Of a stretch of 64,000 nucleotides of DNA, positions 7,954-17,298 are shown piece by piece; positions within the stretch are counted from its first letter, which is position 1, and every line of letters begins with the position of its first letter. The position numbers and the translations under genes were made by a program. The DNA is from JBDHXE01 sp035445085. GTDB taxonomy: Bacteria; Bacteroidota; Ignavibacteria; Kapaibacteriales; UBA2268. The notes below the pieces were generated by a model. It was not told the DNA's origin. It worked only from the letters and a program-made list of their open reading frames with translations, and did no database searches. The stretch lies in NCBI GenBank assembly GCA_035445085.1, contig DAOMQA010000004.1, forward strand, positions 121,936 to 185,935, read 5' to 3'.

Positions 7954-8729
7954 AAACTTTGTCTAAAATCGTAAATTTTTTTCAAATTATTTATAAAAGA
8001 ATCTACCTCACTTAATTTTAGTTGTGTTGCAGCATCGCTTAAAGCTAATTTCGGTTCAGGATGGGTCTCAAAGAAAATGCCATCAATTCCTAAATTTAAC
8101 GCTGAATATGCCAAAGGTAAAATAAATTCTGGGCGACCGCCAGAAACTTCACCTTTAGATGGTTGCTGCACAGAATGCGTCGCATCGTATATAACGGGAT
8201 AAATAGATTGCTTCATTGTAATCATAGATCTAAAATCAACTACTAAGTCGTGATAGCCAAAAAAAGTACCTCGCTCTGTAAGTAATATTTGGCTGTTCCC
8301 CGTACTTCTGACTTTATCAGCAGCTTTAATTACATCTTCTGGGGCCATAAATTGAGCCTTTTTAATATTAACTACTTTACCTGTATTACCAGCGGCTAAC
8401 AAAATGTCTGTTTGTCGAGATAAAAACGCTGGAATTTGAAGTACATCTACAAATTCTGCTGCCATTTTTGCCTCATTATCAGAATGAATATCGGTAATTG
8501 TTTTTACATTATATTTAGAGGCAATTTGAGCTATCCAATCTAATGCTTTAGAATCCCCAACCCCACTAATAGAATTTATACTAGTCCTATTCGCTTTACG
8601 ATACGATGCTTTAAAGTAAAAATCTATTTTATCATTATCGATTACTTGCAATAAATGGCTACAAACTTCATCTAATAAAGATAGAGATTCTGCTAAACAA
8701 GGACCAGCTATTAAAGTTAATTTATTCAA
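7950..8729 (-). CDS. kdsA: 3-deoxy-8-phosphooctulonate synthase (Kdo-8-phosphate synthase)
   Basis: A 259-residue TIM-barrel enzyme condensing phosphoenolpyruvate with arabinose-5-phosphate to make the LPS sugar Kdo-8-P. Motifs include LIAGPCLAES (about 6-15), FKASYRKANRTS, TDIHS, QIPAFLSRQTD and LTERGTFFGYHDLVVDFR. Cys11 in GPC is the residue that marks the metal-dependent class, as in Aquifex, where the E. coli type has Asn. The kdsA ATG lies 30 nt downstream of a TAnnTTTG element that forms half of a divergent palindrome. Confidence 0.96.
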   Translation of the reverse strand: MNKLTLIAGPCLAESLSLLDEVCSHLLQVIDNDKIDFYFKASYRKANRTSINSISGVGDSKALDWIAQIASKYNVKTITDIHSDNEAKMAAEFVDVLQIPAFLSRQTDILLAAGNTGKVVNIKKAQFMAPEDVIKAADKVRSTGNSQILLTERGTFFGYHDLVVDFRSMITMKQSIYPVIYDATHSVQQPSKGEVSGGRPEFILPLAYSALNLGIDGIFFETHPEPKLALSDAATQLKLSEVDSFINNLKKIYDFRQSL

Positions 8730-8757
8730 AATTTTTCCAAAGTTTATTAGTCATTAG

Positions 8758-8777
8758 TCAAAAATACATATTTTTGA
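8758..8777. promoter_or_regulatory. Palindromic divergent promoter element between kdsA and comB
   Basis: TCAAAAATA, 2 nt (CA), then TATTTTTGA is a 9-bp inverted repeat with a 2-nt centre. Each arm is a TATTTTTG -7 element facing outwards, the left one towards kdsA (ATG at 8729) and the right one towards comB (ATG at 8846). Neither arm has a TTTG at the proper -33 spacing. Back-to-back polymerase sites this close would be mutually exclusive. Confidence 0.5.
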
Positions 8778-8796
8778 TAAGATTGAAAAGTTTGAT

Positions 8797-8820
8797 ATTA
8801 CAAATTAAAATATTTGTAAT
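8797..8820. promoter_or_regulatory. Perfect dyad upstream of comB-ftsK-recN, possible operator
   Basis: ATTACAAAT, 6 nt, ATTTGTAAT: a perfect 9-bp inverted repeat placed between the predicted comB promoter and the comB start. There is no T tract after it, so it is less likely to be a terminator. The size and spacing suit a dimeric regulator, but no cognate regulator is identified. Confidence 0.35.
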
Positions 8821-8845
8821 ATAGTATAAGAGCATTTATGGGGGA

Positions 8846-9622
8846 ATGAAAATGTTTATTGATACTTATTTAAGTCCTTATTTTCCTGAGACTGAAAATT
8901 TATTTGACGATAGTATAGTTGTAATGATTGACGTACTTAGAGCTAGTACAACAATTTGTGCAGCATTGTATAATGGTGCCAAAGAAGTAATCCCTTGCGA
9001 TACCTTAGACAAAGCCGTTTCGGTATACAATAATATGAGTAAAGATGTTAGGTTTTTGGGCGGAGAGCGAAATGGACTTAAGCCAAGTGGGTTTGATGCA
9101 GGTAATTCGCCTTTAGAATATACTAACGACATAATTAAAGATAAATCTGTAATTATGTCTACCTCTAACGGCACTAAAACTTTTTTAAAGGCGAAATTAG
9201 CACGCCGCAAAGTTGTGGCAGGTTTCGTTAATCATAGCACAATACTTGATTTCCTAGATTCTCAAATAGATGAATATAATAGTGAAAATAGACAAATTCG
9301 TATATTTATATTATGCTCTGGTACCAATGGTAGATTATCATATGAAGATATCATTTGTGCAGGCTCGTTCGTTAATGCGCTATCTAATAAGTATATATTT
9401 GATAAATTAAGTGATTCTGCAGAAATCGCCAAAAAACTCTACTCTATTAATCAAAGCTCACTCAAACAAGTACTTACCGATAGTGAACATGCAAAAAGAT
9501 TGATAGAAATAGGTTTTGTTGAAGACGTAAATATAGCTTTCTCTTATGATACTTATCCTATTTTACCTAAATTTGTTGGAAGCTCAATAAAAAATTTGCA
9601 ACAAACCTTAAGTGATTTATAG
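8846..9622 (+). CDS. comB: 2-phosphosulfolactate phosphatase family protein (ComB)
   Basis: A 258-residue ComB-family protein: IDVLRASTTICAALYNGAKE (about 29-48), FLGGERNGLKPSGFDAGNSP (about 72-91), STSNGTK and CSGTNGRLSYEDIICAGSF are conserved blocks. In methanogens the enzyme hydrolyses 2-phosphosulfolactate in coenzyme M synthesis. Bacterial homologues are widespread in Chlorobi and Bacteroidota without a coenzyme M pathway, so the substrate here is uncertain. The start at 8846 has GGGG just upstream; ATG at 8852 is an alternative. It probably heads an operon with ftsK and recN. Confidence 0.85.
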   Translation: MKMFIDTYLSPYFPETENLFDDSIVVMIDVLRASTTICAALYNGAKEVIPCDTLDKAVSVYNNMSKDVRFLGGERNGLKPSGFDAGNSPLEYTNDIIKDKSVIMSTSNGTKTFLKAKLARRKVVAGFVNHSTILDFLDSQIDEYNSENRQIRIFILCSGTNGRLSYEDIICAGSFVNALSNKYIFDKLSDSAEIAKKLYSINQSSLKQVLTDSEHAKRLIEIGFVEDVNIAFSYDTYPILPKFVGSSIKNLQQTLSDL

Positions 9623-9623
9623 A

Positions 9624-12563
9624 ATGAACGAGACAAATACGAATATTGACAGCGACGTTCAACAAGCAAACTATAATATGCAAATACGGATAATATCTAT
9701 TTTAGGAATATTAATATCTGTTCTTATCTTCTTGTCATTACTTTCATTTAGCCCTTCTGATGAACAAAATGCTCAAATTAGTGTATCCGATATATTTAAG
9801 TTGTTTACTGGAGATGATGAATTAGAGGCAAAGGCATCAATAACTAAAAACTGGTTAGGCTTAGCAGGTGCAAAAATATCCGATATTATCTATAATGGCA
9901 CTATTGGCTATTATGCATTTTCATTTCCACTCATTATAATATATTGGTTGGTAGTGATATTTTTAAAGAAAAATATTTCAAAAAACTTAATAAAATACAC
10001 TATCATTTATTTTCTAATGGGAATATTTTTCTCTGGCTTTATTGGTTCACTACAACATATTGATTTCCTAAATACTATCCCAAAAGAATGGAGTGGCAGT
10101 ATTGGACAGTTTATCTCAAATCTATTAATATCAATAGTGGGCATATTTTTTTCTATAGTCGTTTTTGCTTCTGGAATTGTATTCGTAATCTATTTAAGTT
10201 CAGAAGTTAGAACAATCATAGATGACAAGATTAATATAAAAGAAAAATTAATACACTTTTTTGATTTTAACCAAATATTTAGAAAAGAAGATAATACTAA
10301 TACTACACAGAAAGTTACAAACACGGATAATGAATCAATAATCGATAATAATGTTGATACAAAGAAAGAAGATAATACGAATATAATTAATACTAATGAT
10401 GTTGCAATTGAAGAAGAGTCGTTTAGCCCTAATCTCCCCTATGCTAATCCAATTGAAAATTCAAATTTAACTAATGTTCCAAATGACTTTGCTTCAGACC
10501 CTATTGTTAAGATACTGAAGTCCCCTAAATTAAATATAAAGAAAATTAATCCTGAAGAGCTTAACAATAGTATAGATTATAATCCATTTGAAGATAATAT
10601 AGCTAGCAACGAATCTTCCGAAAATGATTTTTTACTTAAAGAACATAAAATCAATCAAATTGATAATGATACACCCAAAAAATTATTAAACGCCGAAGAA
10701 ATCGACAAACAAAACACTGAGTTATTAGTTAAATTTGATAGTGCTATAAATGATTTACAGGAATTAATTGAGTCCGATAATACAACAGCAAGTTTAGCAC
10801 CATTAAAGGAAAATCATACTAATAAACCTTCCGATGAACAATCTTCTGTAAAGGAGAATTTGAAAGCAATTAAGGCAACGATAAATTTAAATACAAGTAA
10901 ACTCGAAACGGCAGATAAAGATTCTTCATATACTGAAGAAACTAATCTCAAAGCAGTAGAACATAAAAAGATAGATACTTTAATAGAACAACCTGTATCT
11001 TCTCCAAAGCCAGTAAATATAAACATATCCAAGGATATCAGCAAGGATAATGAATTGCCATTTCAATTATCTACTGCAATCCATGATGAGAATATAGTAT
11101 ACCAAAATCCAAGTTTTAACTTACTAAATAACCAATCTTCTAAAACGAATGTAAATGAAGCAGAACTTGAGACAAATGCACGTATACTACAAGAAAAATT
11201 AGAAACATTTAAAATTTATATTGAAGACCTTACTGTAACACCTGGTCCAGTAGTTACACAATATGAATTCGTTCCAGCTCCTGGGATTAAAATATCAAAA
11301 ATAGAGAGCCTAACTGATGACTTAGCTATGGCGCTCAAAGCTAAAGGTATTAGAATTATTGCCCCAATTCCTGGCAAAGGTACCATTGGAGTGGAAATAC
11401 CAAATACCAATCCTTCAGTAGTGAGATTTGGCGAGATAGTAAACAGCAATAAATTCCATAATTCTAACGCAAAACTTCCTATCGCACTAGGAAAAACGAT
11501 TTCGGGCGAGGTATTTATTGCGGACTTAACAAAAATGCCCCACCTATTGATAGCTGGTTCAACTGGTTCGGGTAAATCCGTTGGGGTTAATACTTTAATC
11601 GCTTCTATACTATACAAAAAACATCCATCTGAAGTGAAATTTGTAATCATCGATCCTAAAAAAGTAGAACTTAGACAGTATGAAGGCTTGGCTAACCATT
11701 ATATGGCAACGTCTCCTGATATTGAAGATATAATTGTTACCAAGTCTGAAGACGCTGTTATTATCTTAAAATCAGCAGTCAAAGAAATGGAATTGAGATA
11801 TGATTTATTAGCTTCAGTTGCACAACGTAACATAAGCGATTATAACGAAAGAGTAGCTAATGGAACTCTAAAAGTAAAAGATAATGAAGCATATAGAAAA
11901 ATGCCATATATTGTTGTAATCATAGACGAGCTGGCTGACTTAATGCTCACAGCTTCTAAGGAAATTGAAGAACCAATAACCAGATTAGCTCAAATGGCAA
12001 GAGCAGTTGGTATACACTTAGTTATAGCAACACAAAGACCATCTGTGGATGTAATTACAGGTATAATAAAAGCAAATTTCCCAGCTAGGATAGCATATTT
12101 AGTTGCTTCTAAAATCGACTCAAGGACTATTTTAGATATGCAGGGTGCAGAGCAACTATTGGGTCAAGGAGATATGTTATTTTTACCATCTGGACAACCG
12201 AAGCCTGTTAGAATTCAGAACGCATATATAAGCACTGAGGAAGTTGAATCAGTGTGTGAGTTTATTGAAGCTCAACAAGGATATTCCGAGCCTTATTATA
12301 TGCCAACCTTAACAGAAAAAACAAATAAAGATATGATAAGTCCAGAAGATAGAGATGAATTATTTGAAGAAGCGGCAAGACTCATTATTAGAACACAGCA
12401 GGGTTCAGTATCTTTACTTCAACGAAGACTCAAGATTGGGTATGCAAGAGCTGGAAGGATTGTCGATGAGTTAGAAGCCGCAGGCGTGGTTGGACCATTT
12501 GATGGCAGCAAAGCTAGGTTAGTATTATTAGATTCTGAAAGCCAGCTTGAGGCAATACTATGA
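9624..12563 (+). CDS. ftsK: DNA translocase FtsK/SpoIIIE
   Basis: A 979-residue septal DNA pump from ATG 9624, which sits just after the comB stop; the in-frame GTG at 9612 would overlap comB. Four membrane helices (about 20-200) are followed by a long Asn/Asp/Lys-rich linker (about 215-520) and the motor. Walker A is GSTGSGKS (about 643-650), Walker B is VVIIDELADLM (about 765), and the C-terminal winged-helix gamma domain that reads orienting sequences is LLQRRLKIGYARAGRIVDEL (about 930-950). It moves chromosome termini through the closing septum and activates Xer recombination; a Xer gene lies at 29.8 kb. Confidence 0.96.
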   Translation: MNETNTNIDSDVQQANYNMQIRIISILGILISVLIFLSLLSFSPSDEQNAQISVSDIFKLFTGDDELEAKASITKNWLGLAGAKISDIIYNGTIGYYAFSFPLIIIYWLVVIFLKKNISKNLIKYTIIYFLMGIFFSGFIGSLQHIDFLNTIPKEWSGSIGQFISNLLISIVGIFFSIVVFASGIVFVIYLSSEVRTIIDDKINIKEKLIHFFDFNQIFRKEDNTNTTQKVTNTDNESIIDNNVDTKKEDNTNIINTNDVAIEEESFSPNLPYANPIENSNLTNVPNDFASDPIVKILKSPKLNIKKINPEELNNSIDYNPFEDNIASNESSENDFLLKEHKINQIDNDTPKKLLNAEEIDKQNTELLVKFDSAINDLQELIESDNTTASLAPLKENHTNKPSDEQSSVKENLKAIKATINLNTSKLETADKDSSYTEETNLKAVEHKKIDTLIEQPVSSPKPVNINISKDISKDNELPFQLSTAIHDENIVYQNPSFNLLNNQSSKTNVNEAELETNARILQEKLETFKIYIEDLTVTPGPVVTQYEFVPAPGIKISKIESLTDDLAMALKAKGIRIIAPIPGKGTIGVEIPNTNPSVVRFGEIVNSNKFHNSNAKLPIALGKTISGEVFIADLTKMPHLLIAGSTGSGKSVGVNTLIASILYKKHPSEVKFVIIDPKKVELRQYEGLANHYMATSPDIEDIIVTKSEDAVIILKSAVKEMELRYDLLASVAQRNISDYNERVANGTLKVKDNEAYRKMPYIVVIIDELADLMLTASKEIEEPITRLAQMARAVGIHLVIATQRPSVDVITGIIKANFPARIAYLVASKIDSRTILDMQGAEQLLGQGDMLFLPSGQPKPVRIQNAYISTEEVESVCEFIEAQQGYSEPYYMPTLTEKTNKDMISPEDRDELFEEAARLIIRTQQGSVSLLQRRLKIGYARAGRIVDELEAAGVVGPFDGSKARLVLLDSESQLEAIL

Positions 12564-14275
12564 TAAAATCATTAAAAATTAAAAATTTCATTCTCATTGA
12601 CGAAATTGAAATACACTTATCCCCCTATCTTAATATTATCATAGGAGAGACTGGCTCAGGCAAGTCAATGTTACTCGACGCTTTATTAATATTATTCGGG
12701 GGGCGTGCCTCAGTAGAATTTGTTCGTAAAGGCGAAAATAAAGCCCTGATAGAAGCAGAAATAATTCATTTTAACAATAGCGTGAGTAAATTTTTATCTG
12801 ATAATGACTTGGATTCAGAAGAAGACTTACTATTGATTCGCAAGGAAATATCAGCCAAAGGTAATACGCGAAATTTTATTAATGATACACCAGTTAATTT
12901 ATCTCAATTAAAGGAGCTTGGTGATATATTAATTGATTTTCACGGACAGCACGAGCACCAATCTTTATTAAATGCACTGAACCATATAAATGTCCTTGAT
13001 AATTCTAGTAATTATAAGGAATTAATGACAATATACGCACAAGAATATGATAAGCTAAAGCAGACACTAAATGAATTAAATCTGATTTTAAAACGAGAAA
13101 GCGATTTAAGCCAAAGAATAAAACAACGCCAATTTATTTATGAAGAAATAGTTAGTATCGATCCAGTTCAAAACGAAGATGTTAATTTGGAAAATGAGCT
13201 AAAATTATTAGAGAACTCAGAACTATTAATACATAGCTCTAATGAAATATACAACGATCTATACGCTAATGATAATTCAATCTTCAGTAAACTATCTGAA
13301 ATTATTTCTAAAATAAATAAAATTACATCTTTTAATCCAAATATTCAAGATCAAGTAGAAGAGCTAAATTCATCTCGAATTATCACCAAAGAAGTTGCCA
13401 ACACTATAAAAACAATAAGTGAAAAAATAGAATTTTCATCTGATAAAATAGAAGATTTTAGATTAAGGTATTCTAAAATTAAATCTCTAATAAAGAAATA
13501 TGGTAGTTTAGATGAAATTTTAAGACTTAGACTCGAAATAGAAACGGAAAATGCAAACATAGAAGGTTTTGACTTAAAGATACAAGAATTAAAAGCGGAA
13601 TTAAGTAAACAACAGAAATTAGTTGGTAATTTAGCTTTTGATTTAAGTCGTAAGAGAAAAACTGCGGCAAACGAACTTTCTCTTCAAATATCTGAATTAC
13701 TCAAGGATATGGGTATTAAATATGTAGAGTTTGAGACTAAGTTTGAAGTAACAAAAATTCAACAAGACAAAGCAAGTAAAGTATATTGCGAGATTAATGA
13801 TGAATTTTACGAATGTAGTAGCACCGGTATAGATAAGGTAGAGTTTTATATTTCTACAAATAAAGGGCAAAGTATAGCTCCGTTAGCAGTTGTGGCTTCG
13901 GGTGGAGAAATTAGCAGAATTATGTTAGCTTTAAAGAAAGTAATTTCTAATAGTGACATAATTGATACTATGGTATTTGACGAAATAGATACTGGGATTA
14001 GTGGGAGAATTGCCCAGATGGTCGGTAGTATGATGAAACAAATATCAATGCAGAAACAAATTATTGCTATAACTCACCTCCCACAGATAGCCGCGCTTGG
14101 GGATAAAAACTTTGTCGTAAAAAAACAAGAAGAGAGCGGAATCGAAATATCTAAAACGTTTGAATTAAATAAAGAAGAAAAAATTGAAGAAATTGCGAGA
14201 ATGTTGAGTGGGGAATCTATAAGTGAGAATACGTTGCAATCAGCATTAGAGCTTATTAACTTTTCAAAACAATAA
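12560..14275 (+). CDS. recN: DNA repair ATPase RecN
   Basis: A 571-residue SMC-like protein for double-strand-break repair. It has Walker A GETGSGKS (29-36), a Q-loop region FHGQHEHQSLLN, long coiled coils (about 150-370), the ABC signature ASGGEISR (about 443) and Walker B MVFDEIDTGISG (about 470), ending with the H-loop AITHLPQIAALGD. Length is normal. Its ATG overlaps the ftsK stop by 4 nt, so translation is coupled. Confidence 0.96.
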   Translation: MIKSLKIKNFILIDEIEIHLSPYLNIIIGETGSGKSMLLDALLILFGGRASVEFVRKGENKALIEAEIIHFNNSVSKFLSDNDLDSEEDLLLIRKEISAKGNTRNFINDTPVNLSQLKELGDILIDFHGQHEHQSLLNALNHINVLDNSSNYKELMTIYAQEYDKLKQTLNELNLILKRESDLSQRIKQRQFIYEEIVSIDPVQNEDVNLENELKLLENSELLIHSSNEIYNDLYANDNSIFSKLSEIISKINKITSFNPNIQDQVEELNSSRIITKEVANTIKTISEKIEFSSDKIEDFRLRYSKIKSLIKKYGSLDEILRLRLEIETENANIEGFDLKIQELKAELSKQQKLVGNLAFDLSRKRKTAANELSLQISELLKDMGIKYVEFETKFEVTKIQQDKASKVYCEINDEFYECSSTGIDKVEFYISTNKGQSIAPLAVVASGGEISRIMLALKKVISNSDIIDTMVFDEIDTGISGRIAQMVGSMMKQISMQKQIIAITHLPQIAALGDKNFVVKKQEESGIEISKTFELNKEEKIEEIARMLSGESISENTLQSALELINFSKQ

Positions 14276-14318
14276 TCTTATCAAATTCTACGTTAAGGCA
14301 AAGAAATTAGACTGAATT

Positions 14319-14909
14319 ATGGAAAATAAATACTTTCTATCAAAAGATGAATTAGTAAGATTATTGGAAAATAATTTTAATCCAATTGATATAAATGATA
14401 TTATTAGTGCTTATGATATAGCAGACCAAGCATATGGCGGGAAAAAGGCACTATCTGGGCAACCCTATTTTTTCCATACTACTAGGGTTATCAAAATCTT
14501 AATTGAAGAACTATTTATTAAAGAATCTAATTTAATCATCGCAGCCTTATTACATGATATAAATAAGACAAGCGCTGATATATCTGATGAAATTATAAAT
14601 TATAATTTTAACCCCTATGTTACAAAATTAATCAATATTCTCAAAGAAGATTATGAGTATATTGAGAGAAATCAACACTTGCTCAAGGAGTTTAATTTGA
14701 ATGAACTTCAAGATGATTATTTAATAATATGGTTAGCCGAGCATTTAGATAACTTGCGTTACCCAGCAGTAACTCCAGAACTAAATCCTTTAAATTATGT
14801 GCTGAATGTTAGTGCATATTATTTCCCAATATCAAAAAATTCAAACAGCCCTATAGTAAAATACCTCATATCTGAATTGAAAAAAGAAAAAAATAAGATT
14901 TTAAGTTAA
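14319..14909 (+). CDS. SpoT/MESH1-like HD-domain protein, divergent active site
   Basis: A 196-residue protein resembling the (p)ppGpp hydrolase HD domain: QPYFFHTTRV (H53), IIAALLHDINKT (HD at 79-80) and LIIWLAEHLDNLR (about 136-147). In functional hydrolases the HD is followed by an ED pair and the last motif is LADRLHN. Here the ED pair is replaced by NK and the Asp of LAD by Glu (E141). It lacks synthetase, TGS and ACT domains. It may be a small alarmone hydrolase with altered chemistry or a non-catalytic relative. It starts 44 nt after recN, possibly in the same transcript. Confidence 0.65.
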   Translation: MENKYFLSKDELVRLLENNFNPIDINDIISAYDIADQAYGGKKALSGQPYFFHTTRVIKILIEELFIKESNLIIAALLHDINKTSADISDEIINYNFNPYVTKLINILKEDYEYIERNQHLLKEFNLNELQDDYLIIWLAEHLDNLRYPAVTPELNPLNYVLNVSAYYFPISKNSNSPIVKYLISELKKEKNKILS

Positions 14910-14929
14910 GTATTTCTATTTTTTTTAAT

Positions 14930-14937
14930 TACATTTG
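14930..14937 (+). promoter_or_regulatory. Candidate -7 element for gmd-fcl
   Basis: TACATTTG (TAnnTTTG) 30 nt upstream of the gmd ATG, the same distance as seen for several other genes in the window. A TTTG box at -33 is not evident. Confidence 0.45.
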
Positions 14938-14966
14938 AAGTTTGTCTAAAATAGTAAAAGAAATAT

Positions 14967-16100
14967 ATGAAAAAGGCATTCATCACGGGGATAACAGGGC
15001 AAGACGGGTCATACTTAGCTGAATACTTGCTCATGTTAGGCTATGAAGTTCACGGTATTAAAAGAAGAAGTAGTTCATTTAATACTATGCGAATTGATCA
15101 TATATACCAAGATCCTCACAAACAGGGTAAAAAGTTATTCCTATATTATGGAGATTTGTCTGATTCGAGTAATTTAAATCAACTTATAGCAGATATAAAG
15201 CCTGATGAGCTTTATCATATGGGAGCGCAAAGCCACGTTAAAGTTTCCTTTGATATGCCTGAATATACTGGTGAAATTACAGGGTTAGGTACTACAAGAT
15301 TACTTGAAGCGATTAAACAAAACACTCCTAAAACCAAGTTTTACCAAGCATCATCGTCAGAACTTTTTGGCAGTGCTGTAGCTCCTCAAAATGAAAACAC
15401 ATATTTTGAGCCACAAAGCCCCTATGCAATTGCCAAATTGTATGCCTACTGGATGACTATTAATTATAGAAATGCATATAATATATTTGCTTGCAATGGT
15501 ATCTTATTTAATCATGAGAGCCCTAGACGTGGCGAGACATTTGTAACGAGAAAAATTACCTATTCAATAGCCAGAATATTAGCAGGGCTACAAAGTGTAT
15601 TATATTTAGGGAATCTAGACGCTAAGAGAGATTGGGGTTACGCTCCTGAATATGTAGTGATGGCACATAAAATAATGCAGCTGGACGAACCTACAGACTT
15701 AGTAATTGGAACTGGTGAAAGTCATTCTGTAAGAGACTTCGCAAGCAAAGCATTTGAATATTGCGGTATAGAAATAGAGTGGCACGGCGAAGGTGTAGAG
15801 GAAGTCGGCAAAGTTAAATCACTAAACAATAGCTCCAATGATAATATTAGAGTTGGTGATACCTTAATAAGGGTTGATAAGTCATATTATAGACCTACTG
15901 AAGTAAATTTTCTTTTAGCTGATATTAGCAAAGCTAAAAAGACTTTTAATTGGGAACCAGCAGTCAATTTTGATTCATTAGTAAAAATAATGATGGATTT
16001 TGATTTAAACCATTTTGGCGTTAGACAAGAATTTGAATCCGACGAGTTATTAGAATCATTAGGCTATGCTTGGACAAAAGGTATAAAAAAGAAAAATTAG
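14967..16100 (+). CDS. gmd: GDP-mannose 4,6-dehydratase
   Basis: A 377-residue extended short-chain dehydrogenase. NADP site GITGQDGSYLAEYL (about 8-21), the family block HGIKRRSSSFNTMRI, the catalytic Ser/Thr region SSSELFG, the YAIAK catalytic pair (about Y152/K156) and FNHESPRRGETFVTRKI identify it clearly. It converts GDP-D-mannose to GDP-4-keto-6-deoxymannose, which the next gene (fcl, 7 nt away) turns into GDP-L-fucose. The C-terminal 30 residues are slightly longer than the shortest family members. Fucose is probably used in the O-antigen or surface glycans. Confidence 0.97.
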   Translation: MKKAFITGITGQDGSYLAEYLLMLGYEVHGIKRRSSSFNTMRIDHIYQDPHKQGKKLFLYYGDLSDSSNLNQLIADIKPDELYHMGAQSHVKVSFDMPEYTGEITGLGTTRLLEAIKQNTPKTKFYQASSSELFGSAVAPQNENTYFEPQSPYAIAKLYAYWMTINYRNAYNIFACNGILFNHESPRRGETFVTRKITYSIARILAGLQSVLYLGNLDAKRDWGYAPEYVVMAHKIMQLDEPTDLVIGTGESHSVRDFASKAFEYCGIEIEWHGEGVEEVGKVKSLNNSSNDNIRVGDTLIRVDKSYYRPTEVNFLLADISKAKKTFNWEPAVNFDSLVKIMMDFDLNHFGVRQEFESDELLESLGYAWTKGIKKKN

Positions 16101-16107
16101 TGCAAAA

Positions 16108-17175
16108 ATGAAGAAGAATTCTAAAATATTTATTGCTGGACATAAAGGTTTAGTTGGTAGTGTTATATATAAAAATCTATTACAACAGGGCTTTGAAAAT
16201 ATTATTGTAGCTGAAAAAAGTAGTTTGGATTTAAGAAATCAAGCTCAAATAAATAATTTTTTCGCTATACACAAACCTGAATTTGTAATTTTAGCAGCAG
16301 GTAAAGTTGGTGGTATTATAGCCAACAGCACTTATAAGGCAGAATTTATTTATGACAATCTAATGATTGCCGCCAATATAATAAATGCGGCTAAAGAATA
16401 TGGCATTAAAAAGTTATTAAATTTAGGTTCATCATGTATCTTTCCTAAGCAAGCTACTATTCCAATTAAGGAAGAATATCTATTAACTGGAGCTTTAGAA
16501 GCAACTAACGAACCTTATGCAATTGCCAAGATTGCTGCGATTAAACTATGTCGCTATTATAATGAACAATATGGAACAGATTTTATTTCCGTTATGCCGA
16601 ATAATTTATACGGTATTAATGATAATTATAATTTTGAGACAAGCCATGTGTTGCCTGCTTTAATACGAAAAAATATTATAGCCAAGGCATTATCTGAAAA
16701 TAATTTTGACTTGATTCTAAAAGATAGTAAGCTACATAAAATCGGCTTTGGCTTAGATGATAATAATAATAATAATATAGATTTAATTTTAAATAAATAC
16801 TCTCAATTGGGAATAACATCAAACGAAATTACATTATGGGGTACTGGTAATGTTTATAGGGAATTTCTGTTTAATGAAGATTTAGCTGAGGCTTGTATAT
16901 TCTTAATGCAAAATTATTCTGCAAATGAAATAGGTGAGTTCATTAATGTAGGCTACGGCACAGATATAACTATCAAAGAAGTTACCAATATTATAAGAGA
17001 TATTGTTGGCTATAATGGTTCTATAAAATTTGACTCAAGTAAGCCAGATGGCACTTATAGAAAATTAATGGATACAAGTCGAATTAATAATTTGGGTTGG
17101 AAACCTAATACTAACTTAGAGACCGGTATTAAGATTGTAGTTGATGGCTATTATAATAAGCTAAAAGAATTATAA
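16108..17175 (+). CDS. fcl: GDP-L-fucose synthase
   Basis: A 355-residue epimerase/reductase. It has the nucleotide-binding AGHKGLVGSVI (about 10-20), SSCIFPKQATIPIKEE, the YAIAK pair (about Y137/K141) and VMPNNLYG. Compared with the roughly 320-residue E. coli enzyme it has an insertion of about 35 residues (about 195-235) containing five Asn encoded by an AAT trinucleotide run near 16762-16776. Similar insertions occur in Bacteroidota Fcl proteins. It forms a two-gene unit with gmd and completes GDP-L-fucose synthesis. Confidence 0.95.
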   Translation: MKKNSKIFIAGHKGLVGSVIYKNLLQQGFENIIVAEKSSLDLRNQAQINNFFAIHKPEFVILAAGKVGGIIANSTYKAEFIYDNLMIAANIINAAKEYGIKKLLNLGSSCIFPKQATIPIKEEYLLTGALEATNEPYAIAKIAAIKLCRYYNEQYGTDFISVMPNNLYGINDNYNFETSHVLPALIRKNIIAKALSENNFDLILKDSKLHKIGFGLDDNNNNNIDLILNKYSQLGITSNEITLWGTGNVYREFLFNEDLAEACIFLMQNYSANEIGEFINVGYGTDITIKEVTNIIRDIVGYNGSIKFDSSKPDGTYRKLMDTSRINNLGWKPNTNLETGIKIVVDGYYNKLKEL

Positions 17176-17220
17176 TTTCCTTTAAAGATTATTATTATAA
17201 TAGCTTAATACTGCTTCAAT

Positions 17221-17273
17221 AACTAATTTTATATATCTTTTATGATTAACCTGAAGATATATAAAATTTAGTT
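17221..17273. terminator. Long AT-rich inverted repeat between fcl and the phosphate transporter
   Basis: AACTAATTTTATATATCTT (17221-17239) pairs with the segment at 17254-17273 over a 14-nt loop, with one bulged T. It lies between convergent genes, 45 nt after the fcl stop and 25 nt after the stop of the opposite gene, so a bidirectional terminator is the simplest reading. Confidence 0.6.
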
Positions 17274-17298
17274 GTTATAGTAATTATTACTTCCTATG

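Noticed and set aside
16762..16776. AAT trinucleotide run in fcl as a phase-variable repeat
   Set aside because: It is short and multiples of three keep the frame, so it would not switch expression; related Fcl proteins have a similar insertion.
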